From an uncultured Massilia sp. (GTDB lineage Bacteria > Pseudomonadota > Gammaproteobacteria > Burkholderiales > Burkholderiaceae), in the NCBI GenBank assembly GCA_946481275.1, contig CAMLMV010000007.1, positions 124,001-188,000 on the forward strand: a stretch of DNA of 64,000 bases. Reading direction: 5' to 3'. Numbering within the stretch: the stretch's first letter is position 1; each line of letters opens with the position of its first letter. Below, one piece after another: positions 46,120-54,450 of the stretch. Made by a program: the position numbers and the translations under genes. A model generated the notes under the pieces. The model did not search any database. It had not been told where the DNA came from and saw only the letters and a program-made list of their open reading frames with translations.

Positions 46120-46406
46120 GAACTATCCCAGTTTTTTTATAGTCGTTGCTTGGTGCGCCGTGTCTTTTTGCACTGGCGTCGCCTGCCTGCGTGATTTTCG
46201 TGAGAGTTTATTGCAGACGGGTGAAACGAAGGAGTCTATCAGGTAGTGCGAACGGGAAATAGTGTCCCGTTACCACAAAGTGATGCAAAATCGTTCACAA
46301 AGTGCCGTTTCCGGGGCCAGGGGCGTGGTCTTCCCGAAAATGTTGTCATGCCGGGCCGTGTCGGCGCGCGACCGACCTCGCGCAAACGCCTGCTTATGCT
46401 GGGCGC
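46120..46406. other. Upstream region of the TonB receptor gene
   Basis: No gene seen. It must hold the receptor promoter. AACGGGA (46251-46257) and TCCCGTT (46265-46271) form a 7-bp inverted repeat with a 7-bp loop, of unknown role. A purine-rich AAGGAG at about 46228-46233 has no start codon at a suitable distance. Confidence 0.4.
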
Positions 46407-46614
46407 ATGACGACATCGTCCCAACCCCGCGGGCGCGTGCTGGTGCCGACCTTCGAACGGGCGCACTTCATCGCCCGCGCGCTCACGAGCCTGCAGGCCC
46501 GGGCGCTGGACGCGAGGTGTTCTCGAGTCCGACGACCTCGACCGCCTGTACTGGGGGCGTCTGGACGTCGGGTCTTCTTCCATCGTCGCGGACACTTCGC
46601 TCGGCGCATGTTAG
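46407..46614 (+). pseudogene. Remnant of a family-2 glycosyltransferase gene
   Basis: From the ATG the frame encodes RGRVLVPTFERAHFIARALT, which resembles the first strand-helix of GT2 enzymes (xxVLVPTxNRAxxIxRAL). The similarity then stops, and a second frame (+1) reads LESDDLDRLYWGRLDVGSSS and stops at 46612-46614. This pattern suggests a large internal deletion and a frame change. An IS element is inserted 8 bp further on. The family call is tentative. Confidence 0.35.
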
Positions 46615-46622
46615 TTTTTCAA
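46615..46622. repeat. Left target-site duplication TTTTTCAA
   Basis: The 8 bases directly before the left inverted repeat of the IS1595-family element are identical to those directly after the right one (47693-47700). Eight bases is the usual duplication length for this family. Confidence 0.9.
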
Positions 46623-47692
46623 GGCTGTGTTCGCGGTAAGTCGGTAACCCGTCCGTCTAGCCGAGCTGGGCCGCAGCGCACAGCAGATGAGCCGGCTTCG
46701 TGAGGCGACCATCGTCGAGCACACGCTGCCATCCCGAGTAATGGATCAGGTAGCGGCTCGCCACGCCGCGGAACCGCACCAGCCAGCTTTTGAAACGGCT
46801 GTGCCAGCTGTTCACGTTTTGAATGTGGATCGCGCCACGCACGCGAACGCCGCCTTGCACGTTCACCGCTTCATGCGTGATGCCAGCCTGCTCCGCGTAA
46901 TGTCGATAGACGATGGCTCCGTCGCTGATCAGTAGAACGTCGGCTGGCAGCACAGGCGTGAGGCACTCATGCAATTGCTCCACCGTCACCGGGCCGCGCC
47001 CCGTGTGAAAATCGAGCGTCCGGCCGCTGCGGTCGCGCGCGATGAGCAGACAGTCGTGTTCCCGATTGATACCGCGCCGCTTGGCGACGCCGCCACGTTT
47101 TCGGGGTGGCCGCGTCAGGTTGCGCGCACCCTTCTGCGATTCGAGGCGATATGTCTCGTCGGCTTCGACGATGGCCGACAATGTCGCCGGCCGGTCGCGC
47201 ATGGCGCCGCGCACGAACCGGTGGCGCCACCGGAAGCTGGTCGTCCGATGTACGCCGACGACTTGCGCGGTATCACGGACCGTGCGCGATTCGAGCACGC
47301 ATTGCAGGTACGGTAGCCAGAGTTCCTTCTTGCGCAGCCGTGCCAGGGGCGTACCGGTCAATGCATTATGGCTGCGCCCGCATTTGAGGCAACGGAAGCG
47401 TTGCAGTCCGCTCGCCTGTCCGCAGCGGTGCTTGCGGGCGCAGCCGCAGTGCGGACACGGCCGTCCTGCCGCCGCCTGCTCGATCAGGGCGATGCACTCG
47501 CCCGGATGCGCGATGCCGGCGATCCATTCCCGTAGCCGGGCCAGGTCGCCCGCAGACAACTGCGCCGCCGCCAACATGGCGAACAATTCGTCGAACGTCA
47601 GGCTGCGCATCGTCACTCCTCTTGAGTTAACTCGACGATGCGTCAGACCGCTACAACGAATTTCAGTTCACATAACTACCGCGAACACAGCC
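46623..47692 (-). mobile_element. IS1595-family insertion sequence (complete, 1070 bp)
   Basis: The ends are GGCTGTGTTCGCGGTA at 46623-46638 and its exact inverse at 47677-47692. Perfect 8-bp duplications TTTTTCAA flank it. The single gene inside encodes an ISXO2-like transposase. All boundaries are intact, which implies a recent insertion. It landed between a decayed glycosyltransferase fragment and the promoter of the arabinan locus, 44 bp before the first LacI-type operator. Confidence 0.92.
46657..47610 (-). CDS. IS1595-family (ISXO2-like) transposase
   Basis: A 317-residue transposase. The N-terminal zinc ribbon reads CPHCG with a second pair in FRCLKCGRSHNALTGTPLA. The catalytic domain shows the first Asp in VEADETYRLES and the second in LLISDGAIVYRHYAE. 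At the third site the sequence is HIQNVNSWHSRFKSWLVRF, where Asn appears in place of Glu, as in some IS1595 subgroups. The frame is intact. A Met two codons earlier is possible. Confidence 0.93.
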   Translation of the reverse strand: MRSLTFDELFAMLAAAQLSAGDLARLREWIAGIAHPGECIALIEQAAAGRPCPHCGCARKHRCGQASGLQRFRCLKCGRSHNALTGTPLARLRKKELWLPYLQCVLESRTVRDTAQVVGVHRTTSFRWRHRFVRGAMRDRPATLSAIVEADETYRLESQKGARNLTRPPRKRGGVAKRRGINREHDCLLIARDRSGRTLDFHTGRGPVTVEQLHECLTPVLPADVLLISDGAIVYRHYAEQAGITHEAVNVQGGVRVRGAIHIQNVNSWHSRFKSWLVRFRGVASRYLIHYSGWQRVLDDGRLTKPAHLLCAAAQLG

Positions 47693-47700
47693 TTTTTCAA
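47693..47700. repeat. Right target-site duplication TTTTTCAA
   Basis: Identical to 46615-46622. It marks the right edge of the IS1595-family insertion. Confidence 0.9.
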
Positions 47701-47736
47701 ACTGTACCGGGCAGATATCGGAATGTTCTTGAAATG

Positions 47737-47776
47737 GGTTTTGCGTTAAACTGACCGCTTGATTTAACGTTAAATC
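47737..47776. promoter_or_regulatory. Paired LacI-type operators before the GH43 lipoprotein gene
   Basis: GGTTTTGCGTTAAACT (47737-47752) and the perfect palindrome GATTTAACGTTAAATC (47761-47776) lie 24 bp apart, 66 bp before the gene start. The same two motif types recur in the same order at 48996/49060 and 52852/52884. A central CG in a 16-bp palindrome is typical of LacI-family operators, so the regulator encoded at 51775-52797 is the probable binder. Confidence 0.75.
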
Positions 47777-47841
47777 TGCAGCGATCCAGCTCTGGTTTGC
47801 TGTCTTCACTTCCCCACGCTTGAGAAAGATTCACGCGAACG

Positions 47842-48939
47842 ATGAAAAATTCCTCCAACACACTCCGGTTGACGATGCGCTTGTTCCCTTTACTTCTGCT
47901 CGCCGCTTGCGGTGGCAGCACAAGCGGCGCCGTGCCCGTGCCGACGGCCGATGCCGTCCCTGTCGTGGCCGCTAAACCATTGCCAGACTACATCGAAAAC
48001 GGGGGCCTCAAAGGTGCTCTTGGCGTGCACGATCCAGTCATGATCAAGGGCGGCGATACCTACTACGTGTTCGGCACTTTTACCGGCATCAAAAGCTCGA
48101 AGGACATGATCACCTGGACGAATGCCGGCGCAGTCTTCCCGGAGGGATTCAAGCTCGATTGGTGGAGCAAGGATATCCCACAAGGCGCCCAGATCTGGGC
48201 CCCCGACATCTCCTGGCACGACGGCAAGTACTGGATGTACTACGCCGTATCGGCCTGGATGAACTTTAATTCCAGCATTGGCCTCGCCACCAATACCACG
48301 CTGGACCCGTCAGACCCGGCCTATAAATGGGTCGACCAGGGCCAGGTCATTTCGTACAAAAATGGCGGCGCAGGGGTCAACGTCATCGACCCGAACGTGT
48401 TCATCGACAAGGACGGCAGGGCGTACCTGCTGTACGGCTCCTTCAAGGCCGGCTTGCGGATGGTCGAACTCGATCGCAAAACCGGCAAACTGCTGTCCGG
48501 AACGCCCACGCCCACCGTGCTCACGAAGTCTCTCGGCGAAGGCGTATTCCTGATCAAGGATCCGCAGTATTACTATATCTTTGCCTCGCGCGGCATCTGC
48601 TGCAGCGGCGCGAACAGCACCTACCAGATCGTGATGGGCCGCTCCAGGACGATCACCGGGCCCTACCTGGCCAAGGATGGCGGCAGCTGGGTCGACGACA
48701 AGTATTCGCTGCTGCTGGCGGGCGACGAAAACGAACCCGGTCGCGGGCATAACGGCATCTACTCGGAAGGCGGCACGACCTACCTGGTCTACCACGCCTA
48801 TACCAAGGCGTTCGATTACAACTCGGTACTCAACATCAAGCCTCTCTACATGGACGCCGACGGCTGGCCGACCGTCACGCCAACCAGGACCAAATTCCAG
48901 ATGGAGCCGTTCGAGCAGAAAGTTTTCGCAGGCAAGTGA
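47842..48939 (+). CDS. GH43 lipoprotein, arabinan endo-1,5-alpha-L-arabinanase type
   Basis: A 365-residue surface or periplasmic lipoprotein (lipobox LLLLAACGG). The propeller carries GVHDPVMI (base Asp), VNVIDPNVF (modulating Asp) and SLGEGVFLI (acid Glu). FASRGICCSGANSTYQIVMG with its vicinal Cys pair is typical of GH43 arabinanases. It would cut alpha-1,5-arabinan into oligosaccharides for the TonB receptor encoded next. First gene of the arabinan/galactan locus; two operators lie upstream. Confidence 0.9.
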   Translation: MKNSSNTLRLTMRLFPLLLLAACGGSTSGAVPVPTADAVPVVAAKPLPDYIENGGLKGALGVHDPVMIKGGDTYYVFGTFTGIKSSKDMITWTNAGAVFPEGFKLDWWSKDIPQGAQIWAPDISWHDGKYWMYYAVSAWMNFNSSIGLATNTTLDPSDPAYKWVDQGQVISYKNGGAGVNVIDPNVFIDKDGRAYLLYGSFKAGLRMVELDRKTGKLLSGTPTPTVLTKSLGEGVFLIKDPQYYYIFASRGICCSGANSTYQIVMGRSRTITGPYLAKDGGSWVDDKYSLLLAGDENEPGRGHNGIYSEGGTTYLVYHAYTKAFDYNSVLNIKPLYMDADGWPTVTPTRTKFQMEPFEQKVFAGK

Positions 48940-48995
48940 GGACGGTTCCAAAAAACCACGGTGGGTGGACGGTCCCGCGATTTTTCTTGCGCTTT

Positions 48996-49075
48996 GGTTT
49001 TACGTTAAACTAGAATTCTTTCCGACCTGACATGCAACGCCCTTTTTTTTGCGCCGATTGGTTTAACGATAAACC
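48996..49075. promoter_or_regulatory. Paired LacI-type operators before the TonB receptor gene
   Basis: GGTTTTACGTTAAACT (48996-49011) and GGTTTAACGATAAACC (49060-49075) lie 64 bp apart in the 194-bp gap before the receptor. The distance is close to six helical turns, so looping by a tetramer or two dimers is possible. Confidence 0.75.
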
Positions 49076-49133
49076 ACTCGGGGTGATTGTCCAGGTTTCA
49101 TCGATAACAGTAAAAATCTTGAGGAGACATCAG

Positions 49134-51758
49134 ATGAAGAAAAACACAACGGCGCCATTCGCGCTCAAGGTCACGGTGGCCGCACTCGCGTCGGCCGGCG
49201 TCCTCGGCAGCGCCCCGGCGTGGTCGCAGGAAGCCGCCCCGGCCGATATGCCGCAAGCGGACGGGAAAACCGTCGTGGTGGTCACCGGCGTGCGCCGGGC
49301 CGCGCAGACCGCGCAGAAAATCAAGCAGGACGCCGACAACGTCGTCGATTCGATCGTCGCCGACGATATCGGCAAATTCCCCGATACGAACGTGGCCGAG
49401 ACGCTCGCGCGCGTCACCGGCATCCAGGTACGGCGCGATGCCGGCGAAGCCAATTCGGTACTGATCCGCGGCCTGCCGGGGATTTCGACCCTGCTCAACG
49501 GCCGTGAAATGTTCACGACGACCGGCCGCTATATCCAGCTGGCGGACATTCCTTCGACGATGCTGCAGCGCGTGGATGTGTATAAATCGCAGAGCGCCGA
49601 ATTGCTCGAGGGCGGCATCGCCGGCGTGATCGACGTGCGCACCAATCGCCCATTCGACTTCAAGGGCGCAACCGTCAGCGTGAACGCGGGCGCGCGCCAC
49701 CGGGACAAGGCGCACCGTAACGACCCGGAAGCGAATGCCTTGTTGTCGAATCGCTGGAAGACGGATGCCGGCGAGTTCGGCGCGCTGGTCGGCGCGTCGT
49801 ACGTGAAGGGCGATTACTGGGAAGAACGCAGCTTCCAGTCTTTCCCGATCTCGAAGGAATGGCTCGGGGCAGGCGCAACCGGTCCGGACGTGCTGGGCCT
49901 GCAGGCGATCTACGGCAAGCGCAAACGCACGGCCGCCAATTTCGCCGCGCAGTACAAACCCAGCGCCGACCTGGAATTCTATGCTGAAGGCCTGGCTTCC
50001 CATTTCCAGGGCAACGACCAGACCAACCTGCTGGTGGGCTTTCCCTTCTGGGCCGGCAGCAGCAGCGCCACCATGATTCCGGGCACAAAGGAAGTCGATA
50101 CGGTGACGTCGCAGAACGCCAACACGATCCTGTCGACGCAGGCGCGCTACGCGGACAACAAGACCTCCCAGGTTGCTCTCGGCGCGAAGTGGCGGGTCAC
50201 GCCCGGCTTGCGCCTGACTTCCGAACTGGCGCATACCGACTCGAAATACGTCTGGCGCAATCCGATCCTGGACGTGATCACCAAGGTGCCGAACGCGTAC
50301 GGCAAGACCAATGTCGACGGCGGCGCGTATGTGAAATACAGCGGCTTCGATATCGGCGACGCGGCCAATATCAACCTGTTGCAGCTATTCGACCGTTACG
50401 GCAACGACAAGGGAAGTTCGACCGATTTCCGCTCGGACGTCACCTATACCCCGGCGTACGACGGCTTGTTCAAGGAATTCCTGGCCGGCGTGCGCGCCAA
50501 CCGCCGCACCGCGGAGTCGATCAAGTCGTTCGAGGGCAGCGCTTCCGCGCCGGATAGCGTCAAGGCGTCGACGCTGCCCGGCATGTCCTGCAACGCGCCG
50601 ACGATGTCGCGCGATTACGGCACGCAGAACTGGTACACGCCATGCGCCAGCTACCTGCTGGACGATACGGCGACGGTGCGGCAGGCGGTGACGGGCAACC
50701 CGGCCGCCAAGGGACTCGATCCGGGTTCGTTCTTCAAGGACGTCGAAAAGAATGTGTCGATGTACGTGTCGGGCAAGATCGGCTTCGATGTCGGCGCCAT
50801 TCCCGTCGACGGCCTGCTGGGCGTGCGCGTGACGCGGACCGATTCCGACCTGATCGGCAAGAGCCAGGTCAACGGCCAGTACGTGGAGACGCCGGTCAGC
50901 ACGAGCGGCACCGACGTGCTGCCGAGTGCGAACTTCAAGGCCAGGCTGCCGCATGACGTGATTGCGCGCCTTGCCTACGCGAAGACGCTGACGCGTCCGA
51001 GTTTTGCCCAGCTCAATCCCGGCACGGCCTACGTCGCGGCGAACGGCACGACCGTGCAGGCGACGGCCAGCGGCGGCAATCCAAACCTGAAGCCGTTCAC
51101 CGGCCAGAACCTGGATGCGGCGCTGGAATGGTATTTCGCACCGACCGGCATGCTGAGTGCGACGGTGTTCCGGCATAACTTCGACGGCTACATCATCAAC
51201 AAATCGGTGCCCGAAATGTTCCAGGGCCTCAAGTACGACACCAGCCGTCCGTTCAATACCGACAAAGGCCATTTGCAAGGCGTGGAAATGTCGTATCGCC
51301 AGTTCTACGACAGGCTGCCGGGCTGGCTGGGCGGCTTCGGCATGGAGGCGAACGTCAGTTATATGGAAGGCGGCCTGACGTCGTCCATCGTGCCTGGATT
51401 GAAGGGCAAGCCGTTCAGCGGCATGTCGAAGAATTCATACAACGTGGTCGCCCTGTATGAAAGGGCCGGCGTATCGGCGCGCCTCGCCTATAACTGGCGT
51501 TCGAAATTCGTGCAGGTCTATGGCGATCACCCGAGCAATTCGGGCAGCGCGCCGGCGCGTGATTTGATCGCCGCGCCGATGTCCACGCTGGATGGTTCAC
51601 TGAGCTACAAGTTCACGCCGAACCTGTCGGTGACCCTGACCGGCACCAACCTGCTGAACTTCCAGTATGTCGATTACTGGACCGACCAGCGCCTGTATCC
51701 GCGCGATACCCGCCGCTACGATCGTACGTTCGGGCTGGCGCTGAACTGGAAGAACTGA
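49134..51758 (+). CDS. TonB-dependent receptor, oligosaccharide uptake type
   Basis: An 874-residue receptor with a signal peptide to about residue 32 (PAWSQE). The TonB box region is VVVVTGVRRAAQ, and the plug reads DNVVDSIVADDIGKFPDTNV and NVAETLARVTGIQVRRDAG, the form shared by large proteobacterial carbohydrate receptors. The barrel ends in FGLALNWKN. The start at 49134 follows GAGGAG. It lies between two GH43 genes under LacI-type operators, so its ligand is probably an arabino- or galacto-oligosaccharide. Confidence 0.93.
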   Translation: MKKNTTAPFALKVTVAALASAGVLGSAPAWSQEAAPADMPQADGKTVVVVTGVRRAAQTAQKIKQDADNVVDSIVADDIGKFPDTNVAETLARVTGIQVRRDAGEANSVLIRGLPGISTLLNGREMFTTTGRYIQLADIPSTMLQRVDVYKSQSAELLEGGIAGVIDVRTNRPFDFKGATVSVNAGARHRDKAHRNDPEANALLSNRWKTDAGEFGALVGASYVKGDYWEERSFQSFPISKEWLGAGATGPDVLGLQAIYGKRKRTAANFAAQYKPSADLEFYAEGLASHFQGNDQTNLLVGFPFWAGSSSATMIPGTKEVDTVTSQNANTILSTQARYADNKTSQVALGAKWRVTPGLRLTSELAHTDSKYVWRNPILDVITKVPNAYGKTNVDGGAYVKYSGFDIGDAANINLLQLFDRYGNDKGSSTDFRSDVTYTPAYDGLFKEFLAGVRANRRTAESIKSFEGSASAPDSVKASTLPGMSCNAPTMSRDYGTQNWYTPCASYLLDDTATVRQAVTGNPAAKGLDPGSFFKDVEKNVSMYVSGKIGFDVGAIPVDGLLGVRVTRTDSDLIGKSQVNGQYVETPVSTSGTDVLPSANFKARLPHDVIARLAYAKTLTRPSFAQLNPGTAYVAANGTTVQATASGGNPNLKPFTGQNLDAALEWYFAPTGMLSATVFRHNFDGYIINKSVPEMFQGLKYDTSRPFNTDKGHLQGVEMSYRQFYDRLPGWLGGFGMEANVSYMEGGLTSSIVPGLKGKPFSGMSKNSYNVVALYERAGVSARLAYNWRSKFVQVYGDHPSNSGSAPARDLIAAPMSTLDGSLSYKFTPNLSVTLTGTNLLNFQYVDYWTDQRLYPRDTRRYDRTFGLALNWKN

Positions 51759-51774
51759 CCGCGCGGTCGATGAT

Positions 51775-52797
51775 TCACGCGCGCAGGCGCGGCGCCGCCG
51801 TCGATTCCCGGACGATCAGTTCCAGGCCGGGAATGCACTCCATCGGCGGCGCGTCGTGCTTGCGCTCCTGGATTTCCATCAGCAGCTCCACGCCGCGCGC
51901 GGCCATCGCGGCAGTGGGGATGGCGACTGTCGTCAGCGCAGGGCGCGACTGGCTCGACACCATGATGTTGGTGATGCTGACCACCGAGATTGCGGCCGGG
52001 ACCGGACGGCCCAACTGGGCGGCGGCGTCGAGGACGCCCAGTGCGGCGAGGTCGTTCGAGACGAACACCGCCGTCAGGTCCGGCATGGTGGACAGCAGGT
52101 CGAGCGCCGCCGCTTTTCCGCCTTCGAACGTGTCCGCGCAAAAACGCACTGCCGCAGCCGGGCAGGCCAGGCGGGCCTTGCGCATGACGTCGCGGAAGCC
52201 CTGGTAGCGCAGGTTGTGGATGCCGTCTTTCGGGCTGGCGATGATCGCACCGATCTGGCGGTGGCCGAGTCCGGTCAGATGGGCGGTTGCCATCCGTCCC
52301 GCCTCGCGGCCGTCGAAGGCGAGGCAGGGGAGTCCTGGATGCGTGTCCGGGTCTTCCCACAGGTTGAGGACGACGGGCGTGCCCTGCGCGACGATCTGCT
52401 GGAGATGCCCGACGTCCAGGCCCGGATTGTTGGCGACGATCACGCCGTCGGACAGCGAGCCGGCCACTTCGTCGAGGAAGCGGGTTTCCTTCTCCGCTTC
52501 GTAGTCGGTGTTGCAAACGATGAGATAGCGCTGGTGCTTGCGGGCGGCCTGGTCCACGTACAGCATGAGTTCCGAATAGAAGGGGTTCGTGATGCAGGTG
52601 AGCACCAGGGCGAAGGTGGGAGCCCTGCGCTCGACCAGCGCACGCGCCGCGAGGTTGGGGCGGTAGCCCAGGTGCGCGACCGCATCGAGCACGCGCTGCC
52701 GGGTCGCATCGCCCGTCCTGCCGCGTCCGCGAAGAACGTTGGTGACGGTGGTCGGCGTGACGCCGGCATGGGCAGCTACTTCCTTGATGGTTGCCAT
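51775..52797 (-). CDS. LacI-family regulator of the arabinan locus
   Basis: A 340-residue repressor. The DNA-binding domain is TIKEVAAHAGVTPTTVTNVL with hinge YRPNLAARALVERRAP, followed by a sugar-binding-type effector domain. It is convergent with the receptor gene and divergent from the ricin-GH43 gene. The pair of operators at 52852-52899 lies between its start and that gene, so it may control both itself and the locus. Confidence 0.92.
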   Translation of the reverse strand: MATIKEVAAHAGVTPTTVTNVLRGRGRTGDATRQRVLDAVAHLGYRPNLAARALVERRAPTFALVLTCITNPFYSELMLYVDQAARKHQRYLIVCNTDYEAEKETRFLDEVAGSLSDGVIVANNPGLDVGHLQQIVAQGTPVVLNLWEDPDTHPGLPCLAFDGREAGRMATAHLTGLGHRQIGAIIASPKDGIHNLRYQGFRDVMRKARLACPAAAVRFCADTFEGGKAAALDLLSTMPDLTAVFVSNDLAALGVLDAAAQLGRPVPAAISVVSITNIMVSSQSRPALTTVAIPTAAMAARGVELLMEIQERKHDAPPMECIPGLELIVRESTAAPRLRA

Positions 52798-52851
52798 GAG
52801 TGGATTCGAAAGCCTTGCATGTGAATGAATGCCGGGATTTTCCTTGAAATT

Positions 52852-52899
52852 AGTTTTACGTTCAACTAGTATTATCGAACTTAGGTTTAACGTTAAATC
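52852..52899. promoter_or_regulatory. Paired LacI-type operators in the lacI/GH43 gap
   Basis: AGTTTTACGTTCAACT (52852-52867) and GGTTTAACGTTAAATC (52884-52899) lie 32 bp apart. They sit 55 bp from the lacI start and 125 bp from the ricin-GH43 start, suitable for repression in both directions. Confidence 0.75.
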
Positions 52900-53023
52900 A
52901 GATTGCGAACGGCGCGAACCGGTTGAACCACAGTCTCCTTGGCCATTGCGGCCTTTGTGGCAGCCTCGGCTGCCACTTTTTTGTTGGGAGGCAGTCGACG
53001 TACTTACTCACAGGAGGATGTTC

Positions 53024-54415
53024 ATGAAAAGATTTGCGGTTGGACTCGTATTACTGGCGGCATTGGCGACCCAGGCGCGCGCGCAGGTGGTCGTGAGCGA
53101 CGCCGTGCAGTTCAAGATCAAGAACGTCAACAGCGGATTGGTGCTCGCGATTCCCGGCGCCAGCCAGGCCGCGGGAAGCAACGTGATTCAATGGAACGAC
53201 ACCGGCGGCAGCGAGCAGTTGTGGCATTTCATTCCGATGGGCAGCGGCCAGTACAACATCGAGAACCTCGCGACCCACCAGCTGCTGGGCGTGTCGGCCG
53301 GATCGAAATCGGCCGGCGCGCAAATCGTCCAATGGGCCGATAACGGCACGGCGGATCACCTGTGGACGGTCATCCAGGCGGCCGATGGCAATTACCTGAT
53401 CAAGAATGTCAACAGTGGCCTGTACCTCGACGTGTACCAGGGGAGCACGTCGACGAGCGCCGTCATCGACCAATGGAGCGCGTCCGGTTGCCTGTGCCAG
53501 GAATGGCAGCTGGTGAGCACCGGCATCGATCCGTATCCGGCACCCGGCGCCGTGAGCGGCAACGGGACCCGCGTGCACGATCCGTTCATGCTGCGCGACG
53601 GCGGCGGGACCTATTGGCTGTACGGCACCAACAATACGCTGGCGTCGTCGAGCGACCGGATCAATTTCACGAATGCGGGCAGTGCGCTGGCGCCGATACC
53701 CGCGTGGACCAGCACCTATACCAAGGGCGGCACGCTGTGGGCGCCGAACGTGGTGCGGATGAATAACACCTACTACCAATACTATTCCGCATCCAGCTAC
53801 GGATCGCAGACGTCGGCCATTGGCGTCGCCCGCGCGTCCACGCCGAACAGCACGGCGTGGACGGACCTGGGGACCGTGGTGACGTCGAGTGCATCGACGC
53901 CCTACAACGCCATCGACCCCAGCATCATCCAGGACCAGGCGGGCGGCTGGTGGATGTCCTACGGATCGTGGTGGAACGGCATTTACCTGATCAAGCTGGA
54001 CCCGGCCACCGGCAAGCAATCGACGGCCAATACGACGAACTACCACCTGGCCCAGCGTCCGAAGGGGCTGGAGGGGGCGTATCTCTACTATTACAACGGG
54101 TATTACTACCTCTTCGCGTCCATCAATACCTGCTGCAGCGGTGCGAACAGCACCTATCGCATCATCGTTGGCCGTTCGACCTCGGTGACCGGCCCCTACC
54201 TGGACCGCGGCGGCGTCAATTTGCTGAGCGGCGGCGGCACGATCGTCCTGAGCGCGCACGGCAACATCAAGGGACCCGGCGGCCAGAGCCTGATGACCGA
54301 CAGCGACGGTCCGCTGATGGTGTACCACTACTACGATGCCAATCACAACGGCAATGAAACGCTGGGCATCAACCGCATCGGCTTCACGGCGGATGGCTGG
54401 CCTTACGTGTATTGA
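53024..54415 (+). CDS. Ricin-type lectin domain fused to GH43
   Basis: A 463-residue secreted enzyme. Signal peptide 1-22 (ends ARAQ). A ricin-type beta-trefoil (CBM13-like) follows at ~28-160 with three repeats, each bearing a QW-like motif (NVIQWNDTGGSEQLW; QIVQWADNGTADHLW; AVIDQWSASGCLCQEW). The GH43 domain (~168-463) has RVHDPFMLRD, NAIDPSIIQD and GLEGAYLYYY, plus INTCCSGANSTYRIIVG, the same vicinal-Cys motif as the GH43 lipoprotein. The start at 53024 has AGGAGG 6 bp upstream. Likely an arabinanase or arabinofuranosidase held on polysaccharide by the lectin. Confidence 0.92.
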   Translation: MKRFAVGLVLLAALATQARAQVVVSDAVQFKIKNVNSGLVLAIPGASQAAGSNVIQWNDTGGSEQLWHFIPMGSGQYNIENLATHQLLGVSAGSKSAGAQIVQWADNGTADHLWTVIQAADGNYLIKNVNSGLYLDVYQGSTSTSAVIDQWSASGCLCQEWQLVSTGIDPYPAPGAVSGNGTRVHDPFMLRDGGGTYWLYGTNNTLASSSDRINFTNAGSALAPIPAWTSTYTKGGTLWAPNVVRMNNTYYQYYSASSYGSQTSAIGVARASTPNSTAWTDLGTVVTSSASTPYNAIDPSIIQDQAGGWWMSYGSWWNGIYLIKLDPATGKQSTANTTNYHLAQRPKGLEGAYLYYYNGYYYLFASINTCCSGANSTYRIIVGRSTSVTGPYLDRGGVNLLSGGGTIVLSAHGNIKGPGGQSLMTDSDGPLMVYHYYDANHNGNETLGINRIGFTADGWPYVY

Positions 54416-54450
54416 TTGGCTGATTTTTTTACTTGAACTGGAACGACGCA

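Noticed and set aside
46239..46595. A 118-codon minus-strand frame near the glycosyltransferase remnant
   Set aside because: No ribosome site and no recognisable motif; composition is that of a random GC-rich frame.
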